Below are positions 1-6,192 of a DNA stretch of 6,192 bases, piece after piece; positions within the stretch are counted from its first letter, which is position 1, and every line of letters begins with the position of its first letter. The DNA lies in contig JBHHWI010000141.1 of assembly GCA_046756445.1 (NCBI GenBank), positions 1 to 6,192 on the forward strand, in the 5' to 3' direction. Both the position numbers and the translations under genes were made by a program. The stretch is from JACZWL01 sp046756445 (GTDB taxonomy: Bacteria; Pseudomonadota; Gammaproteobacteria; Steroidobacterales; Woeseiaceae). Below the pieces are notes generated by a model. It was not told the origin of the DNA, made no database searches, and saw only the letters and a program-made list of their open reading frames with translations.

Positions 1-19
1 CTAGGGCAGTCAAACGCGA

Positions 20-529
20 TCAATCTTCTGCAAGTTTGGCCTTGACGGTTGCTTCGAGACTGGTCATGCCGGCGGATTTGCCGAAAGCCAGCGCGGCTTC
101 ATCGTCCGCCCCGTTCAGTTTTTCGCGCAGGGCAAGCATCGCACCGACCCGGTTGCTGCTGCCGCAATGCACCAGCACGGGTTGTTCGAATCCGTCCAGG
201 ATCTGATCGAGTATCCCGGCGTTCTCGAAATTCACGGCGCTCTTGCCGGCGATCGGCAGGGAAATGTATTTCATGCCGAGCTCCTCGACTACGGCCTGCT
301 CGTCGAGTCCGCGGTCCTCACCGGATGTACGCAGGTCGATCACGGCTGCGTAGCCGGCGTCCGCCAGCTCCCTTAAGCCCTCCTCGTTCGGCTGCCCGGC
401 CGCGGTAATGCCTGCTGCCGGTTCGAAACGGTATTCCCAGTGCGCCTTGTCGGCGTCCGCGAATGTGAGAACTGCCGTGGCAACCAGGATTGCCCCGATT
501 GCCGGTGCGCTTTTTTGATTCAGTTTCAT
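20..529 (-). CDS. Exported DUF442-like cysteine phosphatase/sulfurtransferase-fold protein
   Basis: This 169-residue protein resembles the small DUF442 (beta-lactamase-hydrolase-like phosphatase) group, which has a dual-specificity-phosphatase fold and a rhodanese-like short loop. Seen in the sequence: a Sec-type signal peptide (basic start, hydrophobic residues about 9-23, likely AxA cleavage after Ala26), a core strand ending in IDLR at 64-67, and a cysteine loop HCGSSNR at 121-127. Cys122 would be the nucleophile and Arg127 the anion-binding residue. The spacing is C-x4-R, as in DUF442 and rhodanese loops, rather than the C-x5-R of classical tyrosine phosphatases. The mature protein would be periplasmic. 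The ATG at 529 lies 4 bp after the stop of the upstream lipoprotein gene with only a weak Shine-Dalgarno (AAGA), so translational coupling is likely. The substrate is unknown: phosphatase, sulfur transfer or a binding role are all possible. Confidence 0.85.
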   Translation of the reverse strand: MKLNQKSAPAIGAILVATAVLTFADADKAHWEYRFEPAAGITAAGQPNEEGLRELADAGYAAVIDLRTSGEDRGLDEQAVVEELGMKYISLPIAGKSAVNFENAGILDQILDGFEQPVLVHCGSSNRVGAMLALREKLNGADDEAALAFGKSAGMTSLEATVKAKLAED

Positions 530-533
530 AGTC

Positions 534-2273
534 TTAGTCAGCCAGTACGATGGTCGACGGGAATTCGATGCCGCGCTCGGTGAACGCGATATCGACAGTC
601 ATGCGCGAGAACATGTCGCCGACCACGGTCATCATGTTACCGATCGCCGCCCTCAGCTCCGGCGGGACCTTGTCATCTTCGTCGTCTTCGACGGTCACCG
701 CCTGCCCGATGAAATCGTAGTAGCGGGCGGCATCCATCTCCATGCTGAAGAAAGGCGGTGGCTCACTGACCCCGGCCGCCAGCATGTCACCCAACCGGGC
801 CTCGGTACCGGCCCCGAATGAGACGGCCAGCGCGTTCTCCGTCATGGCCACATGCGCCGAATCGACAACGCCGGCCAGTTGCGGAGATTCGAATGGCACC
901 GGTACGCCGTCCGGCTGGAGATTCAACGCGGCGAGCTCCGGGCTGAACATCGCCCCCATCGCGATCAGCCCCTCGGCGTTATCGGTCGATATGAGAAAGC
1001 GCAGGTCGGCCGAGGTGGGCGGCTGTTTGCTTGTCAGATCCATGCCCTCGATATCCTCGACCACCGCAAGGAATCCCCTGAAGCCGTAGACGATCGGGGG
1101 GACCGGTTGGTTCAGCGCCTGCCGGCCGGCCGCAACGCCTTGCTGCAGGTCTGCGAACAGCTCGCACTCGAACGGCTCGGCTTCCAGTGCGTCGAGCCGG
1201 GCCGAATAGAACTCACGCGCGGCGAGCATATCGATGCTCATGCCGAAGGCGAGCAAGCCGCCCTGCTCGCTTCCCAGTCCGGGAACCGGGGCCGACAGCC
1301 TGGCCAGCCCGGCCGCCAGATCGCTGCGCAGTTCGATGATGGTATTCGAGGCAAACTGCTCCGTGCTCATCTCGGTATAGCCCGTGATCACACGCGGCGC
1401 TGCGGCGGACATTTCTCTGATTTCTGATTTGCAGACATCGCTCAGCACGGAGCCGTTATACTCCATCAGCCTCAGGAGCTCGGCGTTGACCCCCGACTGA
1501 TCATCGAGGAATGTCGCAACGACACGCTCGACATCGATCAAGCCGACCGAGTGCGACAGAAAACCGTTGTCCGCAATGATCTTCTGCAGCTCGCCCGTAT
1601 CGGCGATGCTGGACGACGGCGCGCTCACGCCCAGTACGGTTTTGAGCAGCTCGTCCGGCAGGTCTGTGGGTACGATGGTCAGCACGAGTTCGTCGTCTGC
1701 GACCGCGACGATGAATCGCCCTTCTTCGTCGCCGGCGTAGCGATACGCCTGGCCGCCGACCGACGCCGTCGACATGCGCTGATCTGCCGCCGCCTCCATG
1801 CGTGAGATAGCCGCTTCGAGCAGGTCGCCGTCGGACAGGGTCATTCGCATGACCGGCAACAAACCCGATCCGTACAGCACCATGGTCGAGTCGCGATCGA
1901 TGCCCGCGGCGCGAAACCCGTCCACACTCAAGAGGCCGGCCAGTTCTTCAAGCAGCGCCGCTCCCTCCGCGGAAATGCCGTCGTCCGAATCGGGTTCCTC
2001 TGCTGCCGTGGCCACAATCTGTCGCAATAGTCGCTGGTAGGACTTCAACATCAGGTCCAGCTTCGGCTCGAACTTGTCGGCGACGTCGTCAGGCAGCGGG
2101 TCGATCATTGCGAACACGTACGGCGTATCCGCGGGGACGTACCTGAGCAGACCCGGGTCGGATATCGCCCCGGCGGTCGCCATGCTGTCGTCGGGTGAGC
2201 GGTCGCAGCCGGTCGCCGCAATCGACAACAAGCCAAGGGCAAGGATTCGTATCAGCGAACGTGTTCTGAGCAT
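534..2273 (-). CDS. Large predicted lipoprotein with internally duplicated module (DUF3352-like)
   Basis: This 579-residue protein has no function I recognise. It begins with a lipoprotein signal: hydrophobic residues 7-20 and a lipobox-like AATGC with Cys23 as the acylated residue. Asp24 follows it, and in enterobacteria Asp at +2 holds lipoproteins in the inner membrane; whether that rule applies here is inference. After a short linker comes LLRYVPADTPYVFA (42-55), a start I associate with DUF3352-like proteins. Residues about 130-318 and 398-579 look like two copies of one alpha/beta module (see findings). Two cysteines besides Cys23, at 281 and 370, could form a disulfide in the periplasm. 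An acidic patch lies at 529-534. The start is the ATG at 2273, with GGGA about 9 bases upstream. It lies 75 bp after the monooxygenase gene and 4 bp before the phosphatase-like gene, so it probably shares a transcript with at least the latter. Confidence 0.85.
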   Translation of the reverse strand: MLRTRSLIRILALGLLSIAATGCDRSPDDSMATAGAISDPGLLRYVPADTPYVFAMIDPLPDDVADKFEPKLDLMLKSYQRLLRQIVATAAEEPDSDDGISAEGAALLEELAGLLSVDGFRAAGIDRDSTMVLYGSGLLPVMRMTLSDGDLLEAAISRMEAAADQRMSTASVGGQAYRYAGDEEGRFIVAVADDELVLTIVPTDLPDELLKTVLGVSAPSSSIADTGELQKIIADNGFLSHSVGLIDVERVVATFLDDQSGVNAELLRLMEYNGSVLSDVCKSEIREMSAAAPRVITGYTEMSTEQFASNTIIELRSDLAAGLARLSAPVPGLGSEQGGLLAFGMSIDMLAAREFYSARLDALEAEPFECELFADLQQGVAAGRQALNQPVPPIVYGFRGFLAVVEDIEGMDLTSKQPPTSADLRFLISTDNAEGLIAMGAMFSPELAALNLQPDGVPVPFESPQLAGVVDSAHVAMTENALAVSFGAGTEARLGDMLAAGVSEPPPFFSMEMDAARYYDFIGQAVTVEDDEDDKVPPELRAAIGNMMTVVGDMFSRMTVDIAFTERGIEFPSTIVLAD

Positions 2274-2348
2274 GTGGAGATTCCCGTGTCTTCGGCAGGG
2301 CGAGGTTGCCAGTGCTGCATTGTCTGTCAGTTGACGACGGAAGTCACA
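2274..2348 (-). other. Short spacer between monooxygenase and lipoprotein genes
   Basis: The 75 bp between the monooxygenase stop and the lipoprotein start contain no convincing hairpin with a T-run and no good sigma-70 promoter on the minus strand. The best -10-like hexamer is GACAAT, without a matching -35. The three minus-strand genes may therefore be cotranscribed, or a promoter not resembling sigma-70 may lie here. The only clear signal is GGGA just before the lipoprotein ATG. Confidence 0.4.
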
Positions 2349-3827
2349 TCAGGGACGGTCGGCGAAATCATAATGACGCATGTCCGGCCTGAGCGTCCTT
2401 ACCCAGTAACTGAAGGATGCTCCCGGCCAGATCGACGTGTTCTTGCCGTCTTCCGTCTGATACCAGCTCTTGCACCCCGACTGCCATACCGATTGCTCGA
2501 GCGTCTTCTGAAGACCGCGATTGTATTGTGACTGACTCCCGGCCTTGATATCGACGGCGCGAACGCCGCGCCTGGACATTTGCCGAATCATCTTGATCGC
2601 GTAGCGAACCTGGGACTCGATCATGAAAATCATGGAGTTGTGGCCGAGGCCCGTATTCGGGCCCACCATCAGGAACAGGTTCGGATAGCCGGCCACACTG
2701 ATGCCGAGGAATGCCTCGGGACCGTCGCGCCAGTCATCGGAAAGCTCCCGCCCACCTATGCCGAATATTCGTGTCGGCGATATCGGATCGGTCGCCTTGA
2801 ATCCCGTGCCGAGAATAATGGCATCGGCCTTGTGTTCATTGCCATCGGCATCGACGATGCCGTCAGCCGTAACTTCCCTGATCCCGGTCGTTATCAATTC
2901 GAGATTGTCTTTTTGCAGCGCCGGATAATAATCACTTGAAATCAGGATTCGTTTGCAGCCGATGGTGTAATCAGGGATCAGCTTGTTTCTGAGCGCCTCG
3001 TCAGCAACCTGTCTTTCCAGGTGCCTGAGCGCGATTCTGGTCGCGCGGCCCATTAACCTCGGATCGATTGTAAATCCTATACCCCTGACCTCCTGTCTCC
3101 AGTAGATGAAATTCCGAAACAGAAACCGGGCCAAAGGGATGTTGCGGTAAAGCCATCGCTCCCACTTGCCGATCGGCCGATCGAGCTTCGGCACAATCCA
3201 GGGCGGGGTGCGCTGGAACAGCAGCAGGGTTTTTACCCGTTCGACGATCTGCGGCACGAACTGTATCGCGCTGGCGCCCGTGCCGATCACCGCAACCGTC
3301 TTGCCGGCGAGGTCGAACCCATGATCCCAGCGTGCCGAATGAAACGAGATGCCTGCAAAGCGCGACAGGCCCGGGATCTCCGGATACGCGGGTCGGCTCA
3401 GCCCCCCCATGCCGGACACCAGCACCCTGCTCCGAAACAGTCGGCCCTCGCCCGTTGCCACCTTCCAGGAAAGCTCGGCTTCATCGAACACGGCTGTATC
3501 GACCCTGCTGCTCAGGCGCAGGTGCGGCACCAGCCCGTATTTCTCCACGCAGCGCTGCAAATAGGCCCAAATTTCGCTCTGCGGCGGAAACATCCGGCTC
3601 CAGTCCGCGGACTGCTCGAAGGAAAACGAGTACAGATGCGACGGGATATCGCAGGCGCAGCCCGGGTAATCGTTGTCCCGCCAGGTGCCGCCCACCGAAT
3701 CGGCGCCCTCGAGAATCAGAAAGTCGTCGATTCCCGCTTCTTTGAGCTTTATGCCCATCCCGATGCCGGAGAATCCGGCACCGATCACGATTACGTCGTA
3801 TTCTTCGGGGTGAACCTGGTGAACCAT
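2349..3827 (-). CDS. Flavin-containing Baeyer-Villiger-type monooxygenase
   Basis: This 492-residue protein is a cytoplasmic FAD- and NADPH-dependent class B monooxygenase, expected to insert oxygen into ketones or oxidise heteroatoms. Seen in order: FAD Rossmann motif GAGFSG (16-21) with ribose-binding Glu40, GGTW (46-49), YPGCACDIPSHLY (54-66), the full Baeyer-Villiger fingerprint FxGxxxHxxxWD (157-168, FAGISFHSARWD), a second Rossmann motif GTGASA (182-187) for NADPH, PDYTIGCKR (285-293), LGTGF (339-343), GPNTGLGHN (389-397) and the C-terminal SGCKSWY (450-456). The length matches EthA-like and 4-hydroxyacetophenone-type enzymes. The reading frame stays open to an ATG at 3956, but the extra 43 residues show no family features and would overlap the divergent gene, so I chose the ATG at 3827. 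No good Shine-Dalgarno precedes it; GGTGG is 16 bases away. The family is secure but the substrate cannot be read from sequence. Confidence 0.95.
   Translation of the reverse strand: MVHQVHPEEYDVIVIGAGFSGIGMGIKLKEAGIDDFLILEGADSVGGTWRDNDYPGCACDIPSHLYSFSFEQSADWSRMFPPQSEIWAYLQRCVEKYGLVPHLRLSSRVDTAVFDEAELSWKVATGEGRLFRSRVLVSGMGGLSRPAYPEIPGLSRFAGISFHSARWDHGFDLAGKTVAVIGTGASAIQFVPQIVERVKTLLLFQRTPPWIVPKLDRPIGKWERWLYRNIPLARFLFRNFIYWRQEVRGIGFTIDPRLMGRATRIALRHLERQVADEALRNKLIPDYTIGCKRILISSDYYPALQKDNLELITTGIREVTADGIVDADGNEHKADAIILGTGFKATDPISPTRIFGIGGRELSDDWRDGPEAFLGISVAGYPNLFLMVGPNTGLGHNSMIFMIESQVRYAIKMIRQMSRRGVRAVDIKAGSQSQYNRGLQKTLEQSVWQSGCKSWYQTEDGKNTSIWPGASFSYWVRTLRPDMRHYDFADRP
3807..3813 (+). promoter_or_regulatory. 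Candidate Shine-Dalgarno for a longer start of the enoyl-reductase-like gene
   Basis: The heptamer GGGGTGA matches 6 of 7 bases of GAGGTGA, part of the full anti-anti-Shine-Dalgarno sequence. It leaves 8 bases between the G-run and an in-frame GTG at 3819. Using that start would add 10 residues to the downstream protein and overlap the divergent monooxygenase start by 9 bp. The site lies inside the monooxygenase coding region, so the match may be coincidental. Confidence 0.25.
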
Positions 3828-3848
3828 AAGCGCAGCAATACTACCACC
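3828..3848. promoter_or_regulatory. 21-bp divergent spacer between two enzyme genes
   Basis: This is the whole non-coding gap between the starts of the monooxygenase (leftward) and the enoyl-reductase-like gene (rightward). It is too short for two ordinary back-to-back promoters, so promoter elements must extend into the opposite coding regions. Only 4-of-6 matches to a -10 box are present: AATACT at 3837-3842 on the plus strand and TAGTAT over 3843-3838 on the minus strand. A TTGATT for the minus strand (plus 3869-3864) sits 20 bp from that -10, which is poor spacing. I cannot place a promoter with confidence. Confidence 0.4.
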
Positions 3849-5063
3849 GTGAAAAATGCCCTGAATCAACGCAAATACGACGTCATCGTATGGGGCGCGT
3901 CCGGATTCACCGGCAGGCTCGTGACGGAGTACCTGCTCGGCAAATACGGAGCACACGGCGACCTGCGGTGGGCCATCGCGGGGCGAGACCGGTCGAAACT
4001 GGAAGACACCTGCTCCGACTTGCCCGTTATCATCGCGGACTCATTCGACAGCCGGGCGATGCAGTCGCTTGCGGCAGATACCAGGGTCGTCCTGACCACG
4101 GTAGGTCCGTATGCCCGATTCGGCTCGGCACTGGTCGAAGCCTGTGTGGCCCATGGCACGCATTACTGCGATCTTGCCGGCGAAGTCCAGTGGATGCGCC
4201 GGATGATCGACCGGTTTCAGCAGGACGCCGAAAAGAGTGGGGCGCGAATCGTACACAGCTGTGGCTTCGATTCGATTCCCTCCGACATCGGGGTCTGGCT
4301 CGTGCAGCAGCAGGCGATCGAGCGTCACGGCGAACCCTGCACGGAGATCAAGTTGTTGGTCAGGGCGATGAAGGGTGGGGCCAGCGGTGGAACATTCGCC
4401 AGCATGATGAACGCGGTCGAGGAAAGCCGGCGCGATCATGATATCGCGAGGATCCTGAGGGATCCGTACGCGCTGAATCCCGAAGGGGAACGATGCGGGC
4501 CCGACCGCGGGGACCAGGCCGGCGTCGGGTTCGATACAGAGACAGGCGCCTGGACGGCACCGTTCATAATGGCCTCTGTCAATACCAGAATCGTACGCCG
4601 GACCAACGTGCTGCTCGACTATGCCTACGGTCGCGACTTCAGATACAGCGAGGCAACCCTGACAGGCAAGGGCCCGGGCGGCTGGATGAGGTCGGCATGC
4701 ATGACTGCCGGGCTGGGCGGATTCATGCTGGCAAGCGCGTTCGGTCCGAGCCGGGCCGTTCTGGTGAAGAAGGTCCTGCCCAGGCCCGGCGAGGGACCGG
4801 ACCGGCAGCGGCGCGAGTCCGGTTTCTTCGACCTTCGTCTGATCGGCAAGCTCCCGAACGGCACCGTAATTCGCGCGCGGGTTACCGGCGACCGTGATCC
4901 CGGCTACGGCTCGACGAGCAGGATGCTCGGAGAAAGCGCCGTCTGCCTGGCCACCGACGAACTGTCGTTGCACGGTGGATTCTGGACGCCGGCCTCGGCG
5001 ATGGGCGACCTGTTAGCGAAGCGCCTCGTCGACAACGCCGGACTCACTTTCGATATCGAGTGA
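3849..5063 (+). CDS. Saccharopine dehydrogenase-like / trans-acting enoyl reductase family oxidoreductase
   Basis: This 404-residue protein has the N-terminal NAD(P)-binding domain of the saccharopine dehydrogenase superfamily and resembles the mycobacterial trans-acting enoyl reductases (the Rv2953 type used in phenolic glycolipid and dimycocerosate synthesis). Seen: a Rossmann motif GASGFTG (16-22), TTVGPYARFG (83-92), CDLAGE (107-112), the hallmark SCGFDSIPSD (137-146), NTRIVRR followed by YAYGRDFRYSE (245-268), YGSTSRMLGESA (353-364) and WTPASAMGD (379-387). These match the family from end to end, and the length is usual. I chose the GTG at 3849, nine codons before the first beta strand, because it avoids overlapping the divergent gene; it has no Shine-Dalgarno, and GTG 3819 with GGGGTGA is a rival start. 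The gene overlaps the SrkA start by 4 bp. Members outside actinobacteria are mostly uncharacterised, so the role is inferred: NADPH-dependent reduction of an acyl or lipid-like substrate. Confidence 0.88.
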   Translation: MKNALNQRKYDVIVWGASGFTGRLVTEYLLGKYGAHGDLRWAIAGRDRSKLEDTCSDLPVIIADSFDSRAMQSLAADTRVVLTTVGPYARFGSALVEACVAHGTHYCDLAGEVQWMRRMIDRFQQDAEKSGARIVHSCGFDSIPSDIGVWLVQQQAIERHGEPCTEIKLLVRAMKGGASGGTFASMMNAVEESRRDHDIARILRDPYALNPEGERCGPDRGDQAGVGFDTETGAWTAPFIMASVNTRIVRRTNVLLDYAYGRDFRYSEATLTGKGPGGWMRSACMTAGLGGFMLASAFGPSRAVLVKKVLPRPGEGPDRQRRESGFFDLRLIGKLPNGTVIRARVTGDRDPGYGSTSRMLGESAVCLATDELSLHGGFWTPASAMGDLLAKRLVDNAGLTFDIE

Positions 5064-6073
5064 CCTCAGAAATGGCTGCGCCCTTGAAGGACTCGGAACT
5101 TGCCTATGCCCGCCTTCAGCCGGACGACATTCTGAGGTCGATTGACGATCTGGGATTCCGTTGTGACGGCCGGCTGTTCCCTCTGAACAGCTATGAAAAC
5201 CGGGTCTACAGGATCGGCGTCGAGGGCGGCGACGCAATCGTTGCCAAATTCTATCGCCCCGGTCGCTGGAGCGACGCTGCCATCGAAGAGGAACATCGTT
5301 TTACAGAGGAATTGGCGGAGAACGAAATCCCGGTGGTCGCGCCGCTTTGTATCTCGGGCCACACATTGCATCACTGCGGGCCCTTTCGTGTTTCCGTATC
5401 ACCGTATCGAGGTGGTCGCGCGCCGGAGCTGGATGACCACGCACTCTTGCTGCAACTGGGCCGGCTGATTGCACGGATACATCTGCAGGGCGAAACGAAA
5501 GCGTTTGCACACCGGCCCATGATCGACATAAACACATACGGGCTTGCCTCGCACGACTTCCTGCTCGAACGGGGATTCATTCCGGACGAATTACAGCAAG
5601 TGTATGCAAGTGTCGCCGGACACTTGTTTGAAGACATCCGAACCGCATTCGACCGGGCCCGCGATGCGCGATCCATTCGCCTGCATGCGGACTTTCACCC
5701 CGGCAACGTGCTGGTGGCCGGAGAGCAGTTGCACATCGTCGATCTGGACGACGCCCGGACCGGGCCCGCCGTTCAGGATCTCTGGATGTTCCTTTCGGGC
5801 GACCGCAACGAACAGGCACCGCAGCTGGCCAGGTTACTCGAAGGATACGAAGAGTTTCGGTCTTTTGATGCCCGCGAGCTACATCTCGTCGAGGCGCTTC
5901 GCACATTGCGGATCATGCATTACGCGGCATGGCTGGCCCGACGTTGGCAGGATCCGGCGTTCAAAATGGCATTCCCATGGTTCAACTCACGTCGCTACTG
6001 GGACGAACATATCCTGACGCTTCGCGAACAGGCGGCGCTCTTGCAGGAAGCGCCGCTGGAGTGGGCCGGCTAG
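5060..6073 (+). CDS. srkA: Stress response kinase A (SrkA/YihE/RdoA), Ser/Thr protein kinase
   Basis: This 337-residue protein aligns along its length with E. coli SrkA (328 residues), a cytoplasmic kinase of the choline-kinase/aminoglycoside-phosphotransferase fold that aids survival under envelope and oxidative stress. Seen: LQPDDIL (19-25), PLNSYENRVY (41-50), ATP-binding Lys63 in VAKFYRP, catalytic loop HADFHPGN (209-216) with Asp211 and Asn216, metal-binding Asp228 in VDLDDAR, then GPAVQDLWM (235-243). The catalytic loop is closer to the usual HGDxHPGN form than the E. coli HGDCHAGN. The chosen start is GTG 5060, whose GTGA overlaps the upstream stop and suggests translational coupling. 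An ATG at 5072 (333 residues) is equally credible and better matches the length before LxPD in E. coli; neither has a strong Shine-Dalgarno. In E. coli dsbA follows srkA; whether that holds here is beyond the window. Confidence 0.95.
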   Translation: MTSEMAAPLKDSELAYARLQPDDILRSIDDLGFRCDGRLFPLNSYENRVYRIGVEGGDAIVAKFYRPGRWSDAAIEEEHRFTEELAENEIPVVAPLCISGHTLHHCGPFRVSVSPYRGGRAPELDDHALLLQLGRLIARIHLQGETKAFAHRPMIDINTYGLASHDFLLERGFIPDELQQVYASVAGHLFEDIRTAFDRARDARSIRLHADFHPGNVLVAGEQLHIVDLDDARTGPAVQDLWMFLSGDRNEQAPQLARLLEGYEEFRSFDARELHLVEALRTLRIMHYAAWLARRWQDPAFKMAFPWFNSRRYWDEHILTLREQAALLQEAPLEWAG

Positions 6074-6124
6074 CGGGATGGCAATCCTGTTGTCGCCGTG
6101 CACCGCCGGAAAAGCCGCCGGCCC
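6063..6124. repeat. 8-bp inverted repeat spanning the srkA stop codon
   Basis: GGGCCGGC at 6063-6070 and GCCGGCCC at 6117-6124 are perfect reverse complements 46 bp apart, straddling the srkA stop. A smaller nested stem, GCCGG (6105-6109) with CCGGC (6118-6122), competes for the same right arm. There is no T-run after either, so this is not a standard intrinsic terminator. In GC-rich DNA such pairings can arise by chance. Confidence 0.3.
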
Positions 6125-6174
6125 GACGCATGGGCGAGCGGAATCGGCTTATCCGGTCCGTCCGCCGTAAGCCG

Positions 6175-6190
6175 CGGTCGATACCGACCG
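6175..6190. repeat. 6-bp inverted repeat at the window edge
   Basis: CGGTCG, a four-base ATAC loop, then CGACCG form a perfect short hairpin or operator-like palindrome. It lies about 100 bp after the srkA stop. It could be the start of a terminator stem or an operator for the next gene, but the window ends 2 bp later, so any T-run or promoter cannot be seen. Confidence 0.35.
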
Positions 6191-6192
6191 AT

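Noticed and set aside
852..1427. 191-codon open frame on the plus strand inside the lipoprotein gene
   Set aside because: Its translation is Arg-, Gln- and His-rich with no domain, and it lies antisense to a well-formed lipoprotein gene.
3170..3183. Perfect 14-bp palindrome CGATCGGCCGATCG
   Set aside because: It lies deep inside the monooxygenase coding region, encodes an ordinary stretch of the protein, and is built from repeated GATC/GGCC words that arise easily in this base composition.
3321..3848. N-terminal extension of the enoyl-reductase-like gene by up to 176 codons
   Set aside because: The frame stays open, but the extension is antisense to the conserved N-terminal half of the monooxygenase and has no family features; relatives start a few residues before the Rossmann strand.
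3828..3956. 43-residue N-terminal extension of the monooxygenase to an ATG at 3956
   Set aside because: It would overlap the divergent gene by about 100 bp, and family members begin shortly before the GxGxxG motif, as the ATG at 3827 does.
4449..4466. Two GGATCC words 4 bp apart
   Set aside because: They are inside the enoyl-reductase-like coding region and explained by adjacent Ile/Leu/Arg/Asp/Pro codons; no larger repeat surrounds them.
4041..4973. 310-codon open frame on the minus strand inside the enoyl-reductase-like gene
   Set aside because: It is antisense to a gene with family motifs from end to end, its translation shows no recognisable motif, and long antisense frames are common in GC-rich coding DNA.
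6130..6192. Possible start of a plus-strand gene at ATG 6130, running off the window
   Set aside because: Only 21 codons are visible, with no nearby Shine-Dalgarno and no recognisable motif.
6070..6192. Minus-strand frame open from the window edge to a TAG at 6072-6070, possibly the tail of a convergent gene
   Set aside because: About 40 codons without a stop are unremarkable at this GC content, and the translation is Arg/Pro-rich with no family resemblance.

Overview
The window looks like a piece of a moderately GC-rich bacterial chromosome, most likely from a gammaproteobacterium. The best taxonomic pointer is a clear SrkA (YihE/RdoA) kinase. A lipoprotein, a Sec-exported phosphatase-like protein and a dense gene layout fit a Gram-negative host. 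I see no rRNA, tRNA, CRISPR array, insertion sequence, integrase or phage gene, and no sign of recent transfer. This is an inference from protein motifs; no database search was possible.

The layout is two divergent blocks meeting near position 3838. The minus-strand block reads leftward: a flavin-containing Baeyer-Villiger-type monooxygenase (3827 to 2349), then after 75 bp a 579-residue lipoprotein with an internal duplication (2273 to 534), then after only 4 bp a small exported cysteine phosphatase/rhodanese-like protein (529 to 20). The plus-strand block reads rightward: a saccharopine-dehydrogenase-like oxidoreductase related to mycobacterial trans-acting enoyl reductases (3849 to 5063), then the SrkA kinase (5060 to 6073), whose GTG start overlaps the previous stop as GTGA. 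The last 119 bp hold inverted repeats but no gene I can support.

The two central enzymes, the monooxygenase and the enoyl-reductase-like protein, start 21 bp apart on opposite strands. Both use nicotinamide cofactors and may act on hydrophobic carbonyl or acyl substrates, so joint regulation or a shared pathway is plausible but not shown. The lipoprotein and the phosphatase-like protein are probably translationally coupled and both act outside the cytoplasm. SrkA is a cytoplasmic Ser/Thr kinase tied to envelope and oxidative stress survival in E. coli.

I did not find a clearly new multi-gene system. The items most worth a second look are the almost zero-length divergent spacer, the duplicated module architecture of the lipoprotein, and the pairing of a trans-enoyl-reductase-like protein with SrkA.
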